A stretch of 64,000 bases of DNA from the NCBI RefSeq assembly GCF_009828095.1, contig NZ_WTYP01000001.1, forward strand, positions 248,001-312,000. Reading direction: 5' to 3'. Of this stretch, positions 16,808 to 23,922 are shown one piece after another. Below the pieces are notes generated by a model. The model was not told the DNA's origin, searched no databases, and worked only from the letters and a program-made list of their open reading frames with translations. The translations under genes were made by a program, and so were the position numbers. Position 1 is the first letter of the stretch, and every line of letters begins with the position of its first letter. Source of the stretch: Pontixanthobacter luteolus (GTDB lineage: Bacteria; Pseudomonadota; Alphaproteobacteria; Sphingomonadales; Sphingomonadaceae).

Positions 16808-17648
16808 GGTCTTGTCAGATTAAACGTACCTGATTGAAGTTCGGCGCTGAGTGGGTAGGGCGTATTGATGTCCAGACGCAAGAAATCACCCAGTCCATTT
16901 CACCGTTTCAACTCATCGCCTGAAGTGATCCGCATGGCGGTGATGCTGTATGTCCGTTATCCGCTGAGCCTCCGCAATGTCGAGGACCTGCTGTTCAAGT
17001 ATGGGGTGGAGATCAGCCACGAGACGGTGCGCTATTGGTGGAACCGGTTCGGTCCGATCTTCGCGTCAGACATTCGAAGACAGCGTATCAGCCGGATGCG
17101 GGGTTTTCGAAATTGGCGCTGGCACGTCGACGAGGTGTTTGTGAAGATCAACGGCGAGACGCACTATCTGTGGCGTGCAGTCGATCACGAAGGCGAGATT
17201 TTAGAGAGCTATGTCACTATGAAACGAGACAAAAAGGCTGCTTTGAAGTTCCTTCGCAAGGCGCTTCGGCGTCATGGCCAGGCCGAGAAGATCGTGACCG
17301 ACGGCCTCAAATCCTACCCTGCTGCAATGCGTGAACTTGGCAACGAAAACCGTCGTGAGATGGGTAGATGGAAGAACAATCGCGCTGAGAACAGCCACTT
17401 ACCGTTCCGACGAAAAGAGCGTGTCATGCAGCGGTTCCGGCGAATGAAATCACTGCAGAAATTCGCCTCAGTTCACGCCAATATTCACAATCACTTTAAC
17501 TCGCAACGCCATCTCGTCGATCGTCAAACTTACAAGACCTGCCGCTCAGCTGCCCTGGCCGAGTGGCAAAATCTTGCTGCCTAAACTCAGTTCGACCTTG
17601 CCACAGCTTCGCCAATCGGAGACAAGTTGCAGTTAGTCTGACAGCACC
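16808..17648 (+). mobile_element. IS6-family insertion sequence, copy B (841 bp, diverged)
   Basis: The right end TGACAGCACC (to 17648) matches copies A and C. The left end GGTCTTGTCAG (16808) has drifted from GGTGCTGTCAA. Length and layout equal copy A, with the transposase ATG 60 bp inside. No target duplication is present. The codons just left of it read NDAFSWDGHVG without a start codon, so another coding fragment may have been interrupted or joined here. Confidence 0.9.
16868..17584 (+). CDS. IS6-family transposase, copy B
   Basis: A 238-residue DDE transposase, about 85-90% identical by eye to copy A, with differences spread over the whole length. Catalytic regions are intact: RWHVDEVFVKING, KIVTDGLKSYP and WKNNRAENSHLPFRRKER. 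I used ATG 16868 rather than the TTG just before it, because it lies 60 bp from the IS end exactly as in the other copies. It is the likely source type for the 3' half of copy C. Confidence 0.93.
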   Translation: MSRRKKSPSPFHRFNSSPEVIRMAVMLYVRYPLSLRNVEDLLFKYGVEISHETVRYWWNRFGPIFASDIRRQRISRMRGFRNWRWHVDEVFVKINGETHYLWRAVDHEGEILESYVTMKRDKKAALKFLRKALRRHGQAEKIVTDGLKSYPAAMRELGNENRREMGRWKNNRAENSHLPFRRKERVMQRFRRMKSLQKFASVHANIHNHFNSQRHLVDRQTYKTCRSAALAEWQNLAA

Positions 17649-17649
17649 A

Positions 17650-17712
17650 TTGGAGGCAAGTGTTACGGCAAATGGTCAAATTGTAAGTCAATTAGGTAGG
17701 GTGAATTGTTGA
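17650..17712 (+). pseudogene. Short C-terminal coding remnant before the small membrane ORF
   Basis: An open frame emerging from IS copy B reads LEASVTANGQIVSQLGRVNC and stops with TGA at 17710-17712, overlapping the first codons of the next small ORF. It has no start of its own. Its position between an IS end and an overlapping small membrane gene repeats the pattern at 16135-16746 and 18857-19643. Too short for any family assignment. Confidence 0.35.
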
Positions 17713-17921
17713 TTATGCTTAAGAAAATTAGAAAAATATTGATAAATATAGTTCCAATTGCTCTGTTTTTGTCTTTGTTAATATTTAACGAATACAAGTT
17801 CTATATTGCATTTATTATCTTTATTTACATCTCGATTGTTCTTTTCTATGGAAAAAATGCCGATGGAGAAGATGTTTTGTTTGGAATTAGAAAAGACAAA
17901 ATTGACAAATGGCTAAAATAG
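17706..17921 (+). CDS. Very AT-rich small membrane protein, possible immunity gene
   Basis: A 71-residue ORF from TTG 17706, or 68 residues from ATG 17715. It is almost entirely hydrophobic, with two transmembrane segments (ILINIVPIALFLSLLIF and YIAFIIFIYISIVLFYG) and a charged C-terminal tail (GIRKDKIDKWLK). Codon use is strikingly AT-rich compared with the GC-rich backbone, a clear sign of foreign origin. It overlaps the end of a preceding coding remnant. The 94 bp after it, up to IS copy C, hold only another start-less fragment (reading AAYAHGPMTAVYATLLGIAA into the IS). Immunity-like by position only. Confidence 0.5.
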   Translation: MLIMLKKIRKILINIVPIALFLSLLIFNEYKFYIAFIIFIYISIVLFYGKNADGEDVLFGIRKDKIDKWLK

Positions 17922-18015
17922 TCAAATTTGATATCTAGCCTTTGCTGCTTATGCTCATGGGCCGATGACTGCAGTCTATGCAACGTTATTGGGAATTGCG
18001 GCGAAAATGCGAAAC

Positions 18016-18856
18016 GGTGCTGTCAAAGCAAATGCACCTGATTGAAAATCGGCGCTAATTGGGTAGGGCAGGCCGATGCCCAGACGCAAGAAATCAGCCA
18101 ATCCGTTCCGCTATTTCAACTCATCGCCGGAGATCATCCGCTTGGTCGTGATGATGTACGTCCGCTTCCCGCTATCGCTTAGGAACGTTGAAGATTTGCT
18201 CTTCGAGCGTGGAATTGACGTTTGTCACGAGACCGTGCGGCTGTGGTGGAATCGCTTTGGACCGATGTTCGCTGCGGATATCCGGCGACAGCGAGTGAGC
18301 CGGATGAAGGGTTTTCGTCATTGGCGCTGGCACCTCGATGAGGTGTTTGTGAAGATCAACGGCGAGACGCATTATTTGTGGCGGGCGGTCGATCACGAAG
18401 GAGAGATTCTTGAAAGCTATGTCACGAAAAAGCGGGACAAAAAGGCAGCTTTGAAGTTCCTGCGCAAAGCGCTGAAACGGCACGGCCAAGCAGAGAAAAT
18501 CTTGACCGATGGCCTCAATTCCTACTCCGCTGCGATGCGTGAACTTGGGAACGAAAACCGCCGCGAGATGGGCCGCTGGAAGAACAATCGGGTGGAGAAT
18601 TCGCACTTACCGTTCCGACGAAAAGAGCGTGTCATGCAGCGATTTCGGCGAATGAAATCACTGCAGAAGTTTTCGTCTGTTCACGCCAACGTCCACAACC
18701 ACTTCAACTCCCAGCGCCACCTCGTCGATAGGCAGACTTACAAGACCGCCCGCTCAGCCGCACTGGCTGAGTGGCAGTTTCTTGCTGCCTGAACTCAGCG
18801 CGACCTTGCCACAGCTGCGCAAATCGGAGACAAGTTGCAGTTAGTCTGACAGCACC
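18016..18856 (+). mobile_element. IS6-family insertion sequence, copy C (841 bp, mosaic)
   Basis: Ends are GGTGCTGTCA (18016) and TGACAGCACC (to 18856). The left ~465 bp match copy A almost base for base, including the 60-bp leader, while the right part follows copy B (for example the terminal AGACAAGTTGCAGTTAGTCT rather than copy A's GCGATTAGAC). The switch lies near 18480, where the transposase reads KRHGQAEKI. No target duplication is seen. The mosaic structure points to recombination between copies in this locus or its ancestor. Confidence 0.93.
18076..18792 (+). CDS. IS6-family transposase, copy C (A/B mosaic)
   Basis: A 238-residue DDE transposase. Residues 1-139 equal copy A; the rest follows copy B (MRELGNENRREMGRWKNNR, RRKERVMQRFRRMKSLQKF). 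Catalytic positions are kept (RWHLDEVF, KILTDGLNSY, NNRVENSHLPF). Some private changes (ILTDGLNSYSAAM) show that the B-like donor was not copy B itself. It is probably still an active enzyme. Confidence 0.93.
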   Translation: MPRRKKSANPFRYFNSSPEIIRLVVMMYVRFPLSLRNVEDLLFERGIDVCHETVRLWWNRFGPMFAADIRRQRVSRMKGFRHWRWHLDEVFVKINGETHYLWRAVDHEGEILESYVTKKRDKKAALKFLRKALKRHGQAEKILTDGLNSYSAAMRELGNENRREMGRWKNNRVENSHLPFRRKERVMQRFRRMKSLQKFSSVHANVHNHFNSQRHLVDRQTYKTARSAALAEWQFLAA

Positions 18857-19140
18857 CTTGGGCAAGCCGTGGGGTTTCTTACTCGATGGGTGGCATCGTT
18901 GCCCACGAAGTTGGTCACCATCGCAATGGGGTGAATTCCCTTAGTGAGATGAAAAACGAATTTCTTCCCTTTGCCAATCAGTGGCTCGTTGATTACGCTT
19001 TGGGAGGAATTAGGGAGGCCCCATATAATTACATATCAAGACAGCTGCGAGGGTACGGCGTTTGCACAATATCCACTCATCCAGCTCACTGTGGAGCCGA
19101 GGTGAGACGCACTATGCAGTGGGGCGGGGTGAAACCATGA
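18857..19140 (+). pseudogene. Zinc-metallopeptidase-like C-terminal fragment (HEVGH), probable toxin tip
   Basis: The frame enters directly from IS copy C and reads RGVSYSMGGIVAHEVGHHRNG, containing an HExxH zinc-peptidase motif (first in-frame ATG at 18886). Further acidic residues (SLSEMKNEF) could supply the third zinc ligand, as in gluzincin-type enzymes. The C-terminus carries two cysteines. The N-terminal part is missing, so as it stands it is a 5'-truncated gene; the 84-residue ORF from ATG 18886 might be translated but is unlikely to be functional. Its TGA overlaps the ATG of the following secreted-protein gene (ATGA), a typical toxin-immunity coupling. Confidence 0.6.
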
Positions 19141-19643
19141 AGCGCTTTCTGGTGCCTTTGATTAGCCTCTCGCTGGCAAATTGCTCGCAGGCTGCTGATT
19201 TTTGTCCGCGCGAAGAATTGGGTGCGGCAGATTATTATTCGGATGAGGGTTGTTGGCGCTCACCTGACGGTGATTTTCAGGCGCTGATGGTCTTGTCAGA
19301 AACGACCTCAGGATATTTCCCTACGTTCATTTCGTTGTCATGCCAGAATGTGGAGCACGGCAATGAGGAAATGCTATCCTTAGCCGATTACAGAACACCA
19401 ATCTTATATGATGGAAGCTCACTCGATGAAGAGAAGTTTATCGATCTAGGTAAGCCTATTCTATCGAATTTCCCGAACCATAAAGCTCCGCTTAGCCGTA
19501 CTGACAAAATCTTCCTCGTTCGATCGAAAGCCACTTTTTTGCAGCACAATTCCGTCAGCGAAGTGCAGTTTTCGAAGGTGGGGGAGGTAAGTAATACCGG
19601 CAAATCTCTAGGCGAGATATTGGCCTACCGAAGCTCGTGCTGA
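19137..19643 (+). CDS. Exported protein coupled to the metallopeptidase fragment, possible immunity gene
   Basis: A 168-residue protein starting at ATG 19137, which overlaps the stop of the preceding fragment by 4 bp. The N-terminus MKRFLVPLISLSLANCSQA is a signal peptide; a lipobox-like LANC is present but with Asn before the Cys, so either lipidation or ordinary cleavage after SQA is possible. The mature part has several cysteines (FCPRE, EGCWRS, LSCQN, RSSC), probably disulfide-bonded in the periplasm. No family recognised. Coupling to a peptidase-like tip makes a periplasmic immunity protein a reasonable guess. A longer in-frame extension upstream is antisense to logic and was rejected. 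Confidence 0.6.
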   Translation: MKRFLVPLISLSLANCSQAADFCPREELGAADYYSDEGCWRSPDGDFQALMVLSETTSGYFPTFISLSCQNVEHGNEEMLSLADYRTPILYDGSSLDEEKFIDLGKPILSNFPNHKAPLSRTDKIFLVRSKATFLQHNSVSEVQFSKVGEVSNTGKSLGEILAYRSSC

Positions 19644-19676
19644 TCGGAACGCTGTGATCCCAACAGCACGAGTTCA

Positions 19677-20051
19677 GGGGACAGTATACTTAATTGACGT
19701 ATTTCATCCTCAGGGCTATCCCGCCGGAGGATTGGCCATGGTCAAGCGCGAAGAACCATGCGCAAGGACGCCGCACACGGCTCGACCCACTTGCCGACAT
19801 GCAAGCGCTCAAGGTCGTGGTCCGGAACTGGCGGGAGATGCTGCGCCAAGGGCTGGAAGCGAGCGAATTGGCGGCTGAAGGTGAAGCTGTTGCAAACGTC
19901 ATCGAAACGCGTCTGCGAACCGGACGACCGTTTGCCGCCGCAGAATGGATCAAGCGGCAAGAAACGCAAACCGGCCGCCGCCTGCAACCCCGCAAACGCG
20001 GCCCAAAACCGAAAGTGCTGAATGCAGCAGGAAATTAAATATACTGTCCCC
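19677..20051 (+). mobile_element. Internally deleted RAYT (Y1 transposase) element with terminal inverted repeats
   Basis: The ends GGGGACAGTATACTTAATT (19677 onward) and AATTAAATATACTGTCCCC (20033-20051) are near-perfect inverted repeats. Inside is only the 3' third of a REP-associated tyrosine transposase gene, so the element has lost its catalytic centre and could move only in trans. A second, partial copy of its right end lies at 31612-31692. Confidence 0.8.
19694..20038 (+). pseudogene. C-terminal fragment of REP-associated tyrosine transposase
   Basis: The frame encodes ILRAIPPEDWPWSSAKNHAQ, then AAAEWIKRQETQTGRRLQ and PRKRGPKPK, the C-terminal signature of Y1 transposases of the RAYT group. 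The HUH motif and catalytic tyrosine region are absent because of an internal deletion just after the left terminal repeat. Non-functional remnant. Confidence 0.8.
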
Positions 20052-20066
20052 GGAATTCGCAGCACC

Positions 20067-20080
20067 AGACTGACAGCACC
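20067..20080 (+). mobile_element. IS6 right-end scar
   Basis: AGACTGACAGCACC matches the last 14 bp of the IS6 copies in this window and is followed by ATTGGA, the same six bases that follow copy B at 17649. The rest of the IS is gone. It lies 15 bp beyond the stop codon of the serine hydrolase gene. Confidence 0.65.
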
Positions 20081-20095
20081 ATTGGATTGAAGCAC

Positions 20096-21769
20096 TTACT
20101 TTATTCGTTCGAAAACGAAATTCTCAGCCAAAGTAGTCGAAACTACCACACGGTCTTTGGGAGAGTCGGTTTCAACGCCAAAATCTAACAAGGTCAGCGG
20201 GGAATTGCCATTTGCGCGCAGGACTCCTGGCTGAAATGGGATCAATGGCACCGGCGAGCGCAAGCTGCTGGAGACGAACAGTTGACCATCTTCAGACGAG
20301 GATATCTCAAACCCGATTTGCAGTTCATCGCTGTAGTAGATTCCGACGTGGGCTTCAGGATTTGAGGGCGCTTTCGGTGTAGGCTGCATCGCAACACGGG
20401 GCGCACGAATGAAACCGTCCTTGCTCACTTGCCAGCGTAGCTCGGTAGCCTTCCCGTTCTCGAAAGTATGAAATTCAGCCCTGCGATCGCGCACGGGATC
20501 AACCAAGAAGACGCCTTTGGAAATCCGAGGTAGCGGAGCGGGGTTTTCCGAGCCAAAGACACCAAAGGTCAGGTCATCACCATCGCGTCGGATCGAAAAG
20601 ATCAGTCCTGCAAACAATTGATAGTCGCCGACATAGGTATCGAGCGTCGCCGTGGTTTCAGGAGACATGTCCTGTTCGACCTTTGGGGCCAGCCGGTCGG
20701 CTAGCAAAGCCTCGGCCATGTCAAAGGCGAACGCCGCTTTCTTGAAATCGCTGCGATTGCCGATCACTGCGATGGCTATTTTCTCGTCCGGAATGCGCAA
20801 TAGAAAGCTGCGAAATCCGCCCGAACTTCCGCCATGCGACCATGTTTTAAGGCCTCGAAATTCGCGAAACTCTTGGCCATTGGACGCCACAGCTGTGTTG
20901 CCATTGGCCAATAGGGTGCGCTTGTTCATCGCGGTGATGATACTGGGGTTTCCGACCCCGCCCGTGTTGAGGGCGTGACCCCACTTTGCCAGATCGCTGG
21001 GACTGGAAACGATCCCGCTTGAGCCAATAATACCCGACACATACAGGTAGTTATACATCGAAGTGCGACGTGCGTCGTAGCTGAGCGCCAAGTCGGCTGT
21101 CAGGATCGCGGGATCTCTTTGAACAAAGCTCTTCGTCATGCCCAACGGTTCGAAGACCTGCGAGCGCAGATACTCTTCGAACGGCATGCCTGAAACACGT
21201 TCGACGATATGCGCGAGCAATTGGTAACCCGTGTTGCTGTATTCCTCGTTCGTGCCGGGATCAAAGTTGCGCCCCTCTTGGCGCAGAATGATCGCTAATG
21301 CGGCTTCGGGAAGCACCAGCGAGGCTTCCGAAAATCCTAGAACCTGCGTTATCGTGTTGATCTCGCGCAACCCGCTTGTGTGATCGAGCAAGTGCTGAAC
21401 TGTAATTCCATCCCCGCTTTTACGGATATTCGGGAAGAAATCGCGCACTTCCTGATCTAGGGACAGCTTGCCCTCGTCTACCAGTTTCATAATCGCAAAG
21501 GCGGTGAATTGCTTGCTGATTGACGCGATAGGGAAACGGGTCTCGCGTGAAATGGACACCGCGCGTTCAAGGTCAGCCTGACCAGTCCACCCTTCGTAGA
21601 TCAACTCGCCATTGCGCGTGATGGCAACGCTGATGCCAGGGCTGTCTGATGGCCCATAGGCTTTCACCATGGCGTCAACGGCTTCGGTGTTAAGCGATTG
21701 CGCCGCCGCGCTAGAAGCGAAGGAAATCAACGCGCCCACAAGAAGGAGAAATTTGGCGAAAAAAGACAT
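20096..21769 (-). CDS. Exported serine hydrolase, class C beta-lactamase fold
   Basis: A 557-residue periplasmic protein of the beta-lactamase/penicillin-binding-protein-like family (EstB/Pab87-type hydrolases). A signal peptide ends at about residue 23 (ASSAAAQS). Catalytic motifs are the SxxK tetrad S83-I-S-K86 (PIASISKQFTAF), YSN (EEYSNTGYQ, near residue 170) and HGG (TWSHGGSSGGF). A further ~190-residue C-terminal lipocalin-like beta domain follows (from about residue 370), common in the peptidase/esterase branch, so beta-lactam resistance is not implied. D-amino-acid peptide or ester substrates are more likely. It is isolated between IS6 remnants on both sides and transcribed against its neighbours, so it was probably carried in with them. 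Confidence 0.85.
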   Translation of the reverse strand: MSFFAKFLLLVGALISFASSAAAQSLNTEAVDAMVKAYGPSDSPGISVAITRNGELIYEGWTGQADLERAVSISRETRFPIASISKQFTAFAIMKLVDEGKLSLDQEVRDFFPNIRKSGDGITVQHLLDHTSGLREINTITQVLGFSEASLVLPEAALAIILRQEGRNFDPGTNEEYSNTGYQLLAHIVERVSGMPFEEYLRSQVFEPLGMTKSFVQRDPAILTADLALSYDARRTSMYNYLYVSGIIGSSGIVSSPSDLAKWGHALNTGGVGNPSIITAMNKRTLLANGNTAVASNGQEFREFRGLKTWSHGGSSGGFRSFLLRIPDEKIAIAVIGNRSDFKKAAFAFDMAEALLADRLAPKVEQDMSPETTATLDTYVGDYQLFAGLIFSIRRDGDDLTFGVFGSENPAPLPRISKGVFLVDPVRDRRAEFHTFENGKATELRWQVSKDGFIRAPRVAMQPTPKAPSNPEAHVGIYYSDELQIGFEISSSEDGQLFVSSSLRSPVPLIPFQPGVLRANGNSPLTLLDFGVETDSPKDRVVVSTTLAENFVFERIK

Positions 21770-21786
21770 GCTACAACTCTCAAAAA

Positions 21787-22350
21787 GGTGCTGTCAGACT
21801 AACTGCAACTTGTCTCCGATTGGCGAAGCTATGGCAAGGTCGCGCTGAAATCAGGCAACAGGAAACTGCCACTCAGCCAAGTCGACTGAGCGGCGCGCCT
21901 TGTAAGTTAGCTATATCACGAAAAAACATGACAAAGCCGCAGCTTTGCGCTTCCTCAACAAGGCGTTCAAGCATCATGGCAACGCTGAAAAGGTCGTCAC
22001 CGACGATCTTAAATCCTATCCGGCAGCGATGATAGAGCTCGGCAACCTCGAACTCCAAGAGGTGGGTCGCTGGAAAAACAACCGAGCGGGGGAACTCGCA
22101 CTTACCGATCCGACGACGAGAGCGGGCACTGCTGCGTTTTCGACAGATGAAGAGCCTATAGAAATTTGGTTTGGTCCACGCCAACGTCCACAATCACTTT
22201 AACGCCGAACGCCATCTCACCGACCGCCAAACTTACAAAGCTAGCCGCTCGGCCGCATTGGCTGAGTGGCAGTTTCTCGCTGCCTAAACCCAGCGCGACC
22301 TTGCCTAGTTCCGCCAATCAGAGACAAGTTGCGATTAGACTGACAGCACC
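21787..22350 (+). mobile_element. Rearranged IS6-family remnant (D) with two right ends
   Basis: It starts with GGTGCTGTCAGACTAACTGC, the reverse complement of an IS right end, running to about 21908 and including inverted transposase C-terminal codons. It then switches to a forward 3' half of a transposase gene (KVVTDDLKSYPAAMIELGN) with a frameshift near 22085, ending in a normal right end TGACAGCACC at 22350. So both outer ends are right-end type, forming an inverted repeat of almost 40 bp. The left half of the IS and an intact transposase are missing. It lies between the serine hydrolase and the carboxylesterase genes. Confidence 0.85.
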
Positions 22351-22426
22351 ATCGGCAAAGCCAATCTGCCAATCCGCAAAGCCTTTTTGCCTGACGAACG
22401 CTGTCGATTGCTGCAATGTCCGATCG

Positions 22427-23911
22427 ATGCAGCGAAATGAAGAGCCACCTGTCCTCGAACTCTCGACCGGCCAACTAAAAGGCGCGCGCGCGGGTGGTGT
22501 GTGCACCTTTCTCGGTGTGCCTTACGCGGATCCGCCCGAACGCTTCGCATTGCCCGCACCGCGTACTCCGTGGCGGCAAATCAGAGACGCGACGCAACCC
22601 GGATCTTGCGCGCCGTATCGTGTCCGTGAAGTCCCCCAACTGGATGTCATTCCCTTGGTCGGCTCCGGCAGTGACGGAAGCGATGGCGATTATCTGCTGG
22701 CCAATGTCTGGATGCCGGAGAACGCTCAAGACGCTCCGATTATGGTCTGGGTTCACGGCGGCGGCTTCGTGGTCGGAAGCAAGGATGCGCCGGTCAGCGA
22801 CGGAACGCAATTCGCCAAGTCCGGCGTGGTGTGCATCGCGATCAATTATCGCCTGGGGATCGACGGGTTCCTGCCGGTGCCGGGTGCGCCGACGAATATC
22901 GGCCTGCGGGACATTCTCTTCGCGCTTCGCTGGGTGCAGGAAAACGCGAAGGCTTTCGGAGGCGATCCTCGCAACGTGACGGTGTTCGGCGAAAGCGCGG
23001 GGGCGATGGCTCTCGCCGACTTGGTCACCTCGCCGCTCGCGACGGGACTTTTTCGTCGCGCAATCATCCAGAGCGGCCACGGCGCGATGGTGCGGGACAT
23101 TGACGTTGGCCAGCGTCTTGTCCGCAAGCTTGCCAAACTGCTGGGGATTACTCCGGACGCGGCCGGCTTCGCAAATGTCGATCACGATGCAGCCATGGAG
23201 GCGCTGGAGAAAGTCTCCAAGCCGACGGCAGTCGATCTGCGCGATCCTGAGGGTTTCGAGCCCGTGTACGGCATCAGCCGGTTCATTCCGGTCTACGGCG
23301 ACGACGTCCTGCCGGAAAAACCGATTGAGGCTCTGCGCAAAGGGGCCGGGAAGGATATCGACATCCTGATCGGTTCGAATGCTGAGGAAATGAATCTCTA
23401 TTTCGTACCGACGGGCGTGCACAGGAAGATCCCCGGCCTTGTGGCCTGGTGGCTGCTGTCCCGCTCGCAGCCCCGTTCGCGTCAGGTCCTGAAGGCCTAT
23501 GGTCTCGGCCAGAAAGGGGCCCGGCCAGGCGAAGCGATGACGCGGGCGATGAGCGATCTGGTCTTCCGCTGGCCCGCTCGCCAGTTCGCAAAAGCGCATC
23601 GGGGACGCAGCTGGGTCTACGAAATGGATTGGCGTTCGACCGCCTGCGAAGGGGAACTCGGCGCATGTCATGGCATCGAACTTCCTTTCGTTTTCAAGAC
23701 ACTCGAATCCGTCAGTGGGCCGCGGGGTATTGCCGGTGAAGCGCCTCCATCGGAACTGGCAGATCGGATTCACGGCTTGTGGGTCGATTTCGCCCGCGAA
23801 GGCGCCCTTCCGTGGGAGCCTGCCAATGGCGATCTGCCCGTTTACCAGCTTGCCGCAAGCAAAACGCGCATTGAACCTCGCATGCCCGCGGCCGACTATC
23901 TGCCCGATTAG
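22427..23911 (+). CDS. Type-B carboxylesterase
   Basis: An alpha/beta hydrolase of 494 residues in the carboxylesterase type-B family, hydrolysing carboxylic esters. Visible are the N-terminal family signature FLGVPYADPPERFALP, the oxyanion loop MVWVHGGGFVVGS, the nucleophile elbow GESAG with S190, the acid region SNAEEMNLYF (E320/E321) and the catalytic H415 (GACHGIELPF). There is no signal peptide, so it probably acts in the cytoplasm after uptake. I chose ATG 22427; the open frame further upstream is the tail of the IS remnant. It is the first gene of a catabolic cluster, with the SDR gene 11 bp downstream. The IS remnant 76 bp upstream may have replaced its native promoter. Confidence 0.9.
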   Translation: MQRNEEPPVLELSTGQLKGARAGGVCTFLGVPYADPPERFALPAPRTPWRQIRDATQPGSCAPYRVREVPQLDVIPLVGSGSDGSDGDYLLANVWMPENAQDAPIMVWVHGGGFVVGSKDAPVSDGTQFAKSGVVCIAINYRLGIDGFLPVPGAPTNIGLRDILFALRWVQENAKAFGGDPRNVTVFGESAGAMALADLVTSPLATGLFRRAIIQSGHGAMVRDIDVGQRLVRKLAKLLGITPDAAGFANVDHDAAMEALEKVSKPTAVDLRDPEGFEPVYGISRFIPVYGDDVLPEKPIEALRKGAGKDIDILIGSNAEEMNLYFVPTGVHRKIPGLVAWWLLSRSQPRSRQVLKAYGLGQKGARPGEAMTRAMSDLVFRWPARQFAKAHRGRSWVYEMDWRSTACEGELGACHGIELPFVFKTLESVSGPRGIAGEAPPSELADRIHGLWVDFAREGALPWEPANGDLPVYQLAASKTRIEPRMPAADYLPD

Positions 23912-23922
23912 GAGTTGCTGAA

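Noticed and set aside
20096-21769. Annotation of the serine hydrolase as an antibiotic-resistance beta-lactamase
   Set aside because: The extra C-terminal beta domain and motif context fit the esterase/peptidase branch; resistance is not supported.
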